Assembly (NCBI GenBank): GCA_019239425.1
Contig: JAFAZX010000020.1
Location: 38,178-102,177, forward strand
DNA length: 64,000 nt
Source of the DNA: Acidobacteriota bacterium
GTDB lineage: Bacteria; Acidobacteriota; Blastocatellia; Pyrinomonadales; Pyrinomonadaceae
Direction: 5' to 3'
Under the pieces are notes generated by a model. That model was not told where the DNA came from and made no database searches. It saw only the letters and a program-made list of their open reading frames with translations. The first letter of the stretch is position 1, and each line of letters begins with the position of its first letter. The position numbers and the translations under genes were made by a program. Of this stretch, positions 1 to 8,217 are shown one piece after another.

Positions 1-432
1 AACCTGAATCAATTCTTGCTGCAAAAAGGCGGTTCGCCTGGTAAACTCCGCGTCCATCGCAGAGCTTTCCGCTTCGCTCATTTCATCGTCGGTATTGACC
101 GCGTAGCGCAAGTAAAGATATGTGTCGTGGCGAATGAACTCAATTAAGACCTCGTCGTAAAGGCTTAATGCCGAAAGCAGATTAGCGGGCGAGGCTGCGA
201 CTTTTCCCTTCAAACTTTCCAACCGTTTCAGAACCGCATAATAGCTTGCGCGCTCCACCTTTTCAGCCTGTGGATTCGCGTAGAAGTTTTTCTGAAAGTC
301 AAAGTGGTACTGTGCAGCGGATTCCTTCGGAATAGCCACGAAATCATCTTGGCATAAAACAGGATCAGCAAGCAGGGTCAGCATTAATATCATCACCGTA
401 ACTTGCCGCAACGATGAAAAAGTTCTTATCAT
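1..432 (-). CDS. M3-family oligopeptidase, N-terminal part (runs off left edge)
   Basis: The first 144 codons of a leftward gene can be read from ATG at 432; the rest lies outside the window. It opens with a hydrophobic signal-peptide-like segment (residues 8-27) ending in a likely cleavage region near LCQ. A helical region follows with YLYLRYAVNTDDEMS and AEFTRRTAFLQQEL, which resembles the N-terminal helical part of M3 (PepF-like) zinc oligopeptidases as I remember the family. The HExxH catalytic motif would lie outside, so the assignment is moderate. GAGAGTGAA just upstream can serve as ribosome binding site. Base composition is visibly lower in GC than most of the window. The gene starts 31 bp after an attC-like site and reads away from it, as cassette genes do. 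Confidence 0.6.
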   Translation of the reverse strand, partial: MIRTFSSLRQVTVMILMLTLLADPVLCQDDFVAIPKESAAQYHFDFQKNFYANPQAEKVERASYYAVLKRLESLKGKVAASPANLLSALSLYDEVLIEFIRHDTYLYLRYAVNTDDEMSEAESSAMDAEFTRRTAFLQQELIQV

Positions 433-463
433 TTCACTCTCAATTTAACTCACGGCTTGAAAC

Positions 464-553
464 GTCTAACGCCCGGCATCACCCGCCGCGCGGCCCTGCT
501 GCTTTTACACGACAGTCACCGTATCCGCGGTCGGGTGCATGCCATCGTTAGGC
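464..553 (-). other. attC-like recombination site 1
   Basis: On the minus strand the element begins GCCTAAC (553-547) and ends GTTAGAC (470-464). These match the attC R'' (RYYYAAC) and R' (GTTRRRY) consensus boxes. Between them the two halves are imperfectly complementary: GGCAT, ACCCG and CCGCG blocks pair with one-base offsets, as in the bulged stem of attC sites. The site separates the end of the serine hydrolase (41 bp away) from the start of the M3 peptidase (31 bp away), which is the spacing expected between two cassettes. Confidence 0.65.
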
Positions 554-593
554 GGCTTCATCCTATAACGTGGTACAACGTCGATGCGAGGGG

Positions 594-1997
594 CTACTCG
601 TCCTCGGGGTCCTGCTCGAAACTGTCTATCTCGCCTTCCCCCGTCACCTTGACGTAGTAGAGCACCGTCTCCTTCTCGAAGGCGGCCCTGTACATGTAGA
701 GCCTGTCTGCCCCGTCGGCCTTCTCTTCCAACAGCGCCAGGGATTTGAGCCGGCCCTTCTGCTGGTCGTATAGCTGCTTCAACCTCTGGACGACGTCCGG
801 AGGCAGGGCGCTCCGCAGCCTCGGTGAAAGCAGCGCGGGGTCAACCTTCCCTTCCGAGATGCCTTCAGCCAGTAGCCTCACCTTCTGCGTGATCTGCGGA
901 TCGGTGTCGGTGATTGGCCGGGCTGGGATCGCGAGGTCGGGGATGATTTTAGTCGCGAGGCGGAGGGAGAGTTTGTAAGGGGCGTCGTCCCCCCAGGTCT
1001 TGTTACACAGCACGATGATGCTCGTCTTGTCGCCCACAAAGCGGAATAACTGTGCCGCAAACCCGGGCGTGTTGCCGCCGTGCCCGACGATTTTATGCCC
1101 CCGGTAGTTGTATACAGTCCAGCCGAGTCCGTAGCCGATCTCCGCGCCGTTGATTTGCGCCGGAGCCCACATCTCGTCCAGGCTCGTCTTCTTGAGGAGC
1201 CCGCCCCCCTTTAGCGCGGCGTCGAACTTCGCCAGGTCGGCTACCGTCGAGAGGAGGTTCCCGGAGCCCAGGGTCTGCGAGGGATGAATCGGGGGCGGGA
1301 CGTTAAACTTATCACGCTCCCACCCGTACCCGTTGGCCCTGCCGGGGACAACTTCCCAGGGGTCGTTGACGCGGGTCGCCGTCATCCCGAGCGGCGTAAA
1401 GATGTGCTCCGAGAGGAACTCGCCGTAAGAGCTCCGGCTCACCCTCTCGATGATCAACGCGAGCAGGTAGTAGTCGGTGTTCGCGTACCTGTACATCGTG
1501 CCCGGCGGAAATTGCAGCGGCGCGGCCGTGATAATCCCCAGCAACTCCTCGCGCGTATAGGGCCTGCTGACCGTCTCCAGACTCCACGGCACCGGGTCCG
1601 GCGCCAGGCCCGACGTGTGCGTCAGGAGATGTCGGATCGTAATCTCGCCCCAGGCCGCGGGGAGGCCGTCCAGGTGTTTAGTGATTCTGTCATCGAGCCC
1701 GAGTCGGCCGCCCTCGGCCAGCATCATGACCGCGGTCGCCGTGAACGCCTTCGTCAGGGAGCCTATCTGGTAGACGCTGTTCTCCGTGGCCGGCGCGCCC
1801 AGTTCCACACTCGCCAGACCGTACCCGCGCATCTTAAAGACCTTCTCGTCTTTAATGACGGCGAGCGAGAGGCCGACTATGTGTCGTTTCTGCATTTGCG
1901 AGGTGACGTAATCATCAACACTGTCGGCCAGGGCCGCCGCGTGCGAACAGAGTAGCAAAAGGGCGGCGATTGAGAATTTAGCGGGTAGTGGGCGCAT
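594..1997 (-). CDS. Secreted beta-lactamase-family serine hydrolase
   Basis: A 467-aa protein with a signal peptide (residues 1-25, cleaved near AALA) and a class C beta-lactamase/penicillin-binding-like domain (about 28-370). The catalytic SxxK is in GSLTK, YxN is YAN in YRYANTDY, and the third motif is HGG in GHGGNTPGF. The C-terminal 100 residues form a small alpha/beta tail seen in esterase or D-aminopeptidase-like relatives. Such proteins are usually periplasmic esterases or peptidases rather than antibiotic-resistance enzymes, and the substrate cannot be told from sequence. The ATG at 1997 is preceded by a strong GGGAGGT six bases upstream. It is a complete gene between two attC-like sites and reads in the same sense as them, so it looks like an integron cassette. 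Confidence 0.85.
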   Translation of the reverse strand: MRPLPAKFSIAALLLLCSHAAALADSVDDYVTSQMQKRHIVGLSLAVIKDEKVFKMRGYGLASVELGAPATENSVYQIGSLTKAFTATAVMMLAEGGRLGLDDRITKHLDGLPAAWGEITIRHLLTHTSGLAPDPVPWSLETVSRPYTREELLGIITAAPLQFPPGTMYRYANTDYYLLALIIERVSRSSYGEFLSEHIFTPLGMTATRVNDPWEVVPGRANGYGWERDKFNVPPPIHPSQTLGSGNLLSTVADLAKFDAALKGGGLLKKTSLDEMWAPAQINGAEIGYGLGWTVYNYRGHKIVGHGGNTPGFAAQLFRFVGDKTSIIVLCNKTWGDDAPYKLSLRLATKIIPDLAIPARPITDTDPQITQKVRLLAEGISEGKVDPALLSPRLRSALPPDVVQRLKQLYDQQKGRLKSLALLEEKADGADRLYMYRAAFEKETVLYYVKVTGEGEIDSFEQDPEDE

Positions 1998-2016
1998 ACA
2001 TTACCTCCCGAGTTTG

Positions 2017-2035
2017 ACTTCACTATTTGTGAAGT
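2017..2035. repeat. Small inverted repeat upstream of serine hydrolase
   Basis: ACTTCAC and GTGAAGT are separated by TATTT, a perfect 7-bp inverted repeat located 20-38 bp before the serine hydrolase start. It could be an operator or a leader hairpin. No regulator is adjacent. Confidence 0.4.
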
Positions 2036-2077
2036 AAACACCACCCGCTTCTGTTTTATGGCAATGATTCCGGGGCG

Positions 2078-2162
2078 GCCTAACGCCAGGCATACCCGCC
2101 CGCCCACAAGCTAGAGGTAGATGAGAGGCGCCGTATCGCGGGCCGGGCGCATGCCGTTGTGT
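2078..2162 (-). other. attC-like recombination site 2 (one end decayed)
   Basis: Read on the minus strand, the downstream end is GTTAGGC (2084-2078), a perfect R' box. The other end is ACACAAC (2162-2156), one mismatch from RYYYAAC. The arms share the GGCAT and CCCG/CCCGC blocks seen in site 1 and pair imperfectly. The serine hydrolase begins 80 bp after this R' box, giving a cassette of about 1.5-1.6 kb between the two sites. Confidence 0.55.
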
Positions 2163-2377
2163 GGCCACTTGCGGACGTATCTACGAAAACACGCGAGGAA
2201 TTTTTCATTGCTAAGTCTGAACATAGACAGACTCTCGGTACTTAAATGTCTTAAGCTCCCGTACGCTTCGCAGGCTCGATGAGTTTGCCCCTGCCTCAAC
2301 GGTCGGACAGCTATCGCTCCCAATCCGGGAGATGCCATAACAGACTCAGATATCCCTCAAGTGTCGGGAAGAGGATG

Positions 2378-5300
2378 ATGGGTGTGACCCCGAGCCTCAT
2401 TGACGCCCGCCTGGAGAAAGAGAAGGCATACTGGCTCGGGCGTTTGACGGGCGAATTACCCGTATCTGGCGTTCCGCTCGACAATGAAAGACCGCCTGTT
2501 TGGACAGGCCGCAAAGGCTCGGCCACGTCTCGCATCGACGCGGACACCGCGCGCCGCCTCATGGGTTTATGCGCGCACGAGGACTCGCTCATCTTCACCG
2601 TTCTGGTCGCGGCGTTACAAATCTGCCTCCACAAGTACACCGGTTGTGAAGACCTCATAGTAGGGACGACAATCCACGAGAAACACGCCGCCACCGCCGC
2701 CCTTAACAGGGTGCTGGCGCTCCGGCTTCACATCGACCCGTCGGCCTCGGTACGGCAGTTACTGCTTGAGGCGAAGAGGATGGTGGCCGAGGCGTATGCT
2801 CATCAGAAATTCCCCTTCCCCCGCATCCTGCAACTGCTCAACGTCGAGGCGCGACCGGATAGAGAAGCACTTTTCAACACGGTGATTCTGCTCTCCAACG
2901 TTAACAACCTTGAGAACGTCAGCCACCTCAAGAACGACATCACTCTGGTCTGCGCTCGCCGCGGCGACTCGCTCACGTTGACGATCTTCTACAACGATAG
3001 TCTGTTCAAAAGAGGAAGTATCCTGGTCTTCGGCCGCCACTACCGTAGGCTGCTCCGGAACATGCTGGCGGACCTCGACCGTCCGGTCGCACAACTGGCG
3101 CTGCTCTCGGCAGACAAGCAGCAGGCACTGTGCCGGCGCTTCAATCAAACGCAGTGCGAGTACCCGAAGCATAAGACGGTTCATCAACTCTTCGAGGAGC
3201 AGGTCGAGCGCACGCCGACACGCATCGCCGCCGTCCACCGAGGCGGCCGGCTCACCTACCGCGAGCTTAACTTGCGGGCCGACCGGCTGGCGCGTCACTT
3301 GCGCCGCCTGGGTGCCGGCCCCGGCACACATATATGCGTGCTGTTACCGCGCTCAATGGGGACGCTAATCGCCCTCTTCGCTGTTCTCAAAACCGGGGCC
3401 GCCTACGTGGCGCTCGACCCGGCCCATCCGCCGCACCGGTCAGCCTTCGTCATTAATGATTCGCAGAGCCAGTTCGTCCTCACGCACAGACGGCTTGCGG
3501 ACGGGCTGCCCCCGCACGGGGCGCGCGTCGTCTGTTTAGACGAGGCGGGGGCGGCCGTCGAGACGGAGGGCCGCGAAGACATGACCGGTAGCGCGGTGCC
3601 GCAAGACCTGGCGTACGTCATCTACACGTCGGGCTCGACCGGGCAGCCGAAGGGGGTGAAGATACAGCACCGGGCGTTGGTGAACTACGTGTGGTGGGCG
3701 CGTGAAGTCTACCTGCGAGGCGAGCAACTGTCCTTTCCTCTTTACTCATCCCTGGCGTTCGACCTCACGGTCACTTCCATTTTCGTGCCCCTCGTCACAG
3801 GGGGTCGGGTGCTGGTATACGACTCGGAGGAGAGTAGCGCGGCCCTCGAAGAAGTTGTCACCGACAACCAGGTGGAGGTCTTAAAGCTGACGCCGAGCCA
3901 TCTGGCCCTGCTGGCCGAGAGGGACAATCGAGGCAGCCGCATCAAACGTCTTATCGTGGGCGGCGAAGCGTTGTCTACCGCGTTAGCGCGGCGCATCCTC
4001 CACAGCTTCGGCGGCGGGGTCGAGATATTCAACGAGTACGGCCCGACGGAGGCGACTGTCGGCTGCACGCTCTACCGCTTCGACGCGACCAGAGCGGATC
4101 GTGCCTTCGTGCCCATCGGGCGGCCGGCGGCGAACACACAGGTCTATGTTCTGGACGAGCAACTCAACCCCGTAGCGGAGAACGTCGTCGGCGAACTCTA
4201 TATCGCGGGCGACGGGCTGGCCGCCGGGTATCTTAACCGGCCCGAACTGACGAATGCGAAGTTTATCGCCAACCCCTTCCGCCAGGGAGAGAAGATGTAT
4301 CGGAGCGGCGACCGGGGGCGTTGGCTCCCCGAGGGCGAGCTTGACTTCGTAGGGCGCGGGGACGAGCAGGTTAAGTTTCATGGTTACCGCGTGGAGTTGA
4401 ACGAGATCAGGAGTGCCATCAATCGTCATCCGCAAATCCGCGACAGCGTGGTGACCGTCGGGCGCGACGAGGGCGGCAATCAGGTGATGGTCGCTTACTA
4501 CGCCGCGCGGCGGGAGCTGGCGAGTGGCGAGTTGCGGCAGTTCCTTGCCACCAGTGTCATCGCCGAGACGCTGCCGAACTTCTTCGTGCATCTGAGAAGA
4601 CTGCCGCTCACGCTCAACGGCAAGGTCAATCACGCCGCGCTGCCGCCCGCGCGTGTAGTAAGAGAGCAGGGCGGGCGAGGTCTGGCCGAGACGTTAACGC
4701 CTGTCGAAGAGGTGTTGGCCGGCATCTGGGCGGAGGTCTTGCGGCTGGAGCGTGTGGGCAGGCACGACAACTTTTTCGAGTTGGGTGGTCATTCGCTCCT
4801 CGGGGCGCAAGTGGTCTCCCGCGTGCGCGAGGCGTTCGGCGTGCCCGTGCCCCTCCGGAGCCTGTTCGACTCCCCCACCGTCGCCAGCCTGGGCGAACAG
4901 GTGGGACGTCTGCTCGGAACGCGCCTGCCGTCAGCCGGCTTGCCTATCAAACGTCTGCCGCAGGCCGACAGCTACCCGCTCTCCTTCGCGCAGAGCCGGA
5001 TGTGGTTCCTCTCACGAGTAGAGCCGAGCAGTCCCTTCTACAACATCCCCGCCGTCGTGCGCCTCGAAGGTCAACTGAACACAGAGGCATTGACGCGGGC
5101 GCTCAACGAGGTCATCAACCGGCACGACAGCCTGCGGACAAACTTCAAGCTCGACGGCGGTAAGCCGGCCCAGTTCATCGCGCCCGCGCGGGAACGTCAC
5201 TGGCCCGTCATCGACCTGAGTGCGCTGCCCGACAAGGAGCGCGCGGCCGAGGCGCAGCGGTTGGCGCAGGAAGAGGCGCTCCGCCCGTTCGACTTAACGC

Positions 5301-8170
5301 GCGATTCGCTCTTCCGCCTCTCGCTGCTTCGGCTGACCGAGCGGGAACATATGGCGCTCGTCACGATGCACCACATCGTCTCGGATGCATGGTCTACCGA
5401 CGTCCTGCTGCGCGAGGTGGCGACGCTCTACGAGGCATACCTACAGGGCCGCCACTCGCCGCTCAAGGCATTACCACTCCGGTATGTCGATTACGCGGCG
5501 TGGGAGCGGGAGCGACTACAGGGGAGTGCGCTGACCGAACTGCTTGCCTACTGGCGCGGGCAGTTGGGAGGGGAACTAACGGCGCTGCGCCTGCCCACGG
5601 ATAAGCCGGCCACGGCGCATAGTTTTCGCGGCGCGCGCTACTACTTCGAGCTGAGCGCGGAGACGAGCCGGGCGCTCAAGACGCTGTGCCGGCAGCACGG
5701 GGTCACGCTGTACATGGCCTCGCTGGCGGCCTTTCAAGTGCTGCTGCATCGCTACACCGGACAGGAAGACATCGTCGTCGTCTCGCCGGTGGCGGGGCGC
5801 GGCCGCGCCGAGACGGAAGGGCTGATAGGCTGCTTCGTCAACACTCTGGTACTGCGCACGCACCTCGGCGGCGACCCGAGTTTCGCCGAGTTGTTGCACC
5901 GCGTCCGCGAGGTCGCGCTCGCCGCCTACGCGCATCAGGACATGCCGTTCGACCGACTGGTCACGGAGTTGCAGCCCGAGCGCCGCCAGAGTCACATGCC
6001 GCTCTTTCAGGTAATGTTCGCCGTGCAGCACGCGCCGCCCGCCGAGTACAGGATGCCGGGGCTGACTCTGCGGCTGGAGAGGGTCACGAGGCGGACGGCG
6101 CAGTTCCCAATCATGCTGGTCCTCGAGGAGGCGGCGCAGGGACTTGGCGGGATGTTGGAGTACAACACCGACCTTTTCGACGCGCGGACGATTGAGCGAA
6201 TGCTCGGGCACTTTCAGGAGCTGCTCGGAGGGTTGACCGCGCGCCCGCACGAGCCGATTTCAGCACCACCGCTGCTTACGCGTGCCGAGCGGCGGCGGAT
6301 GCTGTTCGAGTGGAACGAGACGGCGAGCGGGCAGCCGCCTGACACGTCTGTCCACCGGCTGTTCGAGGAGCAGGCCCGCCGCCGCCCGCACGCACCCGCT
6401 TTAGTCTCGTCTCGTGAGCAACTCTCTTATCTGGAATTGGACGGCAGAGCAAACGCGTTGGCGCGGCACCTGCGCGCGCAGGGCGTGAGGGCGGAGTTGC
6501 CGGTCGCGATTCTGCTTGAGCGTTCGACCGAGATGGTTGTGGCCGCGCTCGGCATCCTGAAAGCCGGCGGGGCGTATCTGCCCCTCGACCCGGAGTGGCC
6601 GCCGGAGCGCCTCGCCCACGTCCTCGAAGACGCCGGCTTGCGCCTGCTCCTGACGCGTCGCGGTCTGGCCGACCGCGCGCGCGCGCGGGGCCTGCGCACG
6701 ATCTATCTCGACGCCGACTTGAGCGAGGCCGACGACGTGCGCGAGCAAGAGCAGGCCGGCGAGTCGAGCCCGGAGAACCTTGCTTACGTCATCTGCACCT
6801 CCGGCTCGACGGGCCGCCCTAAGGCAGTGGCCGTAGAGCATCGCGCCCTGTCTAACCTCGTACAATGGCACCGGCGTTACTTTGAGGTCGGCCCCGCGGA
6901 TCGTGCCACGCTGATTGCCGGCGTGGCGTTCGACGCGGCGGTATGGGAACTCTGGCCCTACCTCTGCGCCGGCGCGAGCCTCTACCTGCCGGACGACGAG
7001 CTTCGTTCCGCGCCCGAGCGGCTGCGCGACTGGCTAGTGGCGCACGACATCAGCATCTGCTTTATGCCGACTCCCCTTGCGGAGAAGGCGCTGGCGGTGG
7101 CCTGGCCTGCCGACGCTCCGCTACGCACCCTCCTCACCGGCGGCGACAGGTTGCGCCGCCACCCGGATGCTGCGCTGGGATTTCGCCTGGTGAACAATTA
7201 TGGGCCGACGGAATGTGCTGTCGTCACGACCTCCGGTATCGTCTCGCCTGACGAGGAGGCCGTGGGACTTCCCCCGCTCGGCCGTCCGATTGACAACGCT
7301 CAAGTTTACCTGCTCGACGCGCGCCTTGAGCCTGTGCCCGCCGGCCTGACGGGAGAGTTGTACATCGGCGGTCGGGGTCTGGCTAGAGGGTATCTTAATA
7401 ACCCGCGGCTGACGGCCGAAAGATTCGTGCCACATCCCTACGCCAAACGGCCGGGCGCGCGCCTCTACCGGACGGGCGACCTCGCGCGTTACCTGCACGA
7501 CGGGCGGCTCGAATTTCTCGGGCGGTCAGACCAGCAGGTGAAGATCAGAGGCTTTCGCGTCGAGTTGGGTGAGGTGGAGGCGGCCATTACAGAGCACCCG
7601 GCGGTGCGCGCGGCGGTTGTCATCGCGAAAGAAGGTGGTTTGGGCGAAAGGCACTTACTCGGTTACGTTGCGGCGGGGCCGGCGGCACCGACCGCGCGCG
7701 AGTTACGCGAGTTTCTGAAGCTGAAGCTGCCCGAGTACATGATCCCGACGGACTTCCTGCTGCTGGATCAACTGCCTTTGACGGCTGACGGCAGTAAAGT
7801 TGACCGTCGCGCCCTACCCTCCCCCGACACGGTGTCAGCACAACCCGGCGCGGCATCCTCCCCGCTTGAGCGACAGATCGCTGGCATCTGGCAAGAGGCC
7901 CTCGGCCTTGAGCACGTCGGCCTCGACGACAACTTCTTTGATATGGGCGGCCACTCGTTACTGCTGGTAGAGGTAGTCAGCAAGATGACTGAGGCGTTCG
8001 GCCGGGAGGTGTCTGTCGTCGAGGTCTTCGAGCATCCGACGGTCAGTGCGCTGGCGCGGCACTTGGGCGGTGCGAGCACTCAGAAGCCCTCGGCCCCGCA
8101 CGCCCTCCAGCGGGCGGAGGCTCGTCGCGCCGCCGCGCGCCGGGCTCAACAACGCGGGGAGCGCCGCTGA
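2378..8170 (+). CDS. Nonribosomal peptide synthetase: half-C, A(Asn), PCP, C, A(Leu), PCP
   Basis: A two-module NRPS of about 1,930 aa. Residues 1-265 are only the C-terminal half of a condensation domain; no HHxxxDG is present. A1 (267-754) carries YTSGSTGQPKG. I read its ten specificity residues as DLTKIGEVGK, close to published asparagine codes. PCP1 has GGHSL. The internal C domain (861-1300) has HHIVSDAWS, with Ala in place of the usual Gly. A2 (1320-1815) reads DAWFLGNVVK, a known leucine code. PCP2 ends the protein (1826-1896), and there is no epimerase or thioesterase. I chose ATG 2378, preceded by GAGG; 2375 and 2279 are in-frame alternatives, but residues before 2375 look unconserved. 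It is followed 47 bp later by the PKS gene. Confidence 0.9.
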   Translation: MGVTPSLIDARLEKEKAYWLGRLTGELPVSGVPLDNERPPVWTGRKGSATSRIDADTARRLMGLCAHEDSLIFTVLVAALQICLHKYTGCEDLIVGTTIHEKHAATAALNRVLALRLHIDPSASVRQLLLEAKRMVAEAYAHQKFPFPRILQLLNVEARPDREALFNTVILLSNVNNLENVSHLKNDITLVCARRGDSLTLTIFYNDSLFKRGSILVFGRHYRRLLRNMLADLDRPVAQLALLSADKQQALCRRFNQTQCEYPKHKTVHQLFEEQVERTPTRIAAVHRGGRLTYRELNLRADRLARHLRRLGAGPGTHICVLLPRSMGTLIALFAVLKTGAAYVALDPAHPPHRSAFVINDSQSQFVLTHRRLADGLPPHGARVVCLDEAGAAVETEGREDMTGSAVPQDLAYVIYTSGSTGQPKGVKIQHRALVNYVWWAREVYLRGEQLSFPLYSSLAFDLTVTSIFVPLVTGGRVLVYDSEESSAALEEVVTDNQVEVLKLTPSHLALLAERDNRGSRIKRLIVGGEALSTALARRILHSFGGGVEIFNEYGPTEATVGCTLYRFDATRADRAFVPIGRPAANTQVYVLDEQLNPVAENVVGELYIAGDGLAAGYLNRPELTNAKFIANPFRQGEKMYRSGDRGRWLPEGELDFVGRGDEQVKFHGYRVELNEIRSAINRHPQIRDSVVTVGRDEGGNQVMVAYYAARRELASGELRQFLATSVIAETLPNFFVHLRRLPLTLNGKVNHAALPPARVVREQGGRGLAETLTPVEEVLAGIWAEVLRLERVGRHDNFFELGGHSLLGAQVVSRVREAFGVPVPLRSLFDSPTVASLGEQVGRLLGTRLPSAGLPIKRLPQADSYPLSFAQSRMWFLSRVEPSSPFYNIPAVVRLEGQLNTEALTRALNEVINRHDSLRTNFKLDGGKPAQFIAPARERHWPVIDLSALPDKERAAEAQRLAQEEALRPFDLTRDSLFRLSLLRLTEREHMALVTMHHIVSDAWSTDVLLREVATLYEAYLQGRHSPLKALPLRYVDYAAWERERLQGSALTELLAYWRGQLGGELTALRLPTDKPATAHSFRGARYYFELSAETSRALKTLCRQHGVTLYMASLAAFQVLLHRYTGQEDIVVVSPVAGRGRAETEGLIGCFVNTLVLRTHLGGDPSFAELLHRVREVALAAYAHQDMPFDRLVTELQPERRQSHMPLFQVMFAVQHAPPAEYRMPGLTLRLERVTRRTAQFPIMLVLEEAAQGLGGMLEYNTDLFDARTIERMLGHFQELLGGLTARPHEPISAPPLLTRAERRRMLFEWNETASGQPPDTSVHRLFEEQARRRPHAPALVSSREQLSYLELDGRANALARHLRAQGVRAELPVAILLERSTEMVVAALGILKAGGAYLPLDPEWPPERLAHVLEDAGLRLLLTRRGLADRARARGLRTIYLDADLSEADDVREQEQAGESSPENLAYVICTSGSTGRPKAVAVEHRALSNLVQWHRRYFEVGPADRATLIAGVAFDAAVWELWPYLCAGASLYLPDDELRSAPERLRDWLVAHDISICFMPTPLAEKALAVAWPADAPLRTLLTGGDRLRRHPDAALGFRLVNNYGPTECAVVTTSGIVSPDEEAVGLPPLGRPIDNAQVYLLDARLEPVPAGLTGELYIGGRGLARGYLNNPRLTAERFVPHPYAKRPGARLYRTGDLARYLHDGRLEFLGRSDQQVKIRGFRVELGEVEAAITEHPAVRAAVVIAKEGGLGERHLLGYVAAGPAAPTARELREFLKLKLPEYMIPTDFLLLDQLPLTADGSKVDRRALPSPDTVSAQPGAASSPLERQIAGIWQEALGLEHVGLDDNFFDMGGHSLLLVEVVSKMTEAFGREVSVVEVFEHPTVSALARHLGGASTQKPSAPHALQRAEARRAAARRAQQRGERR

Positions 8171-8217
8171 GCCATGCGAACGCTCCCTTAGTTCTACACA
8201 GGGAAGAGGTGACAAGG

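Noticed and set aside
594..1997. Serine hydrolase considered as an antibiotic-resistance beta-lactamase
   Set aside because: The motifs fit the broad class C/esterase family, and nothing specific to true beta-lactamases is seen; a cassette location alone is not evidence of resistance.
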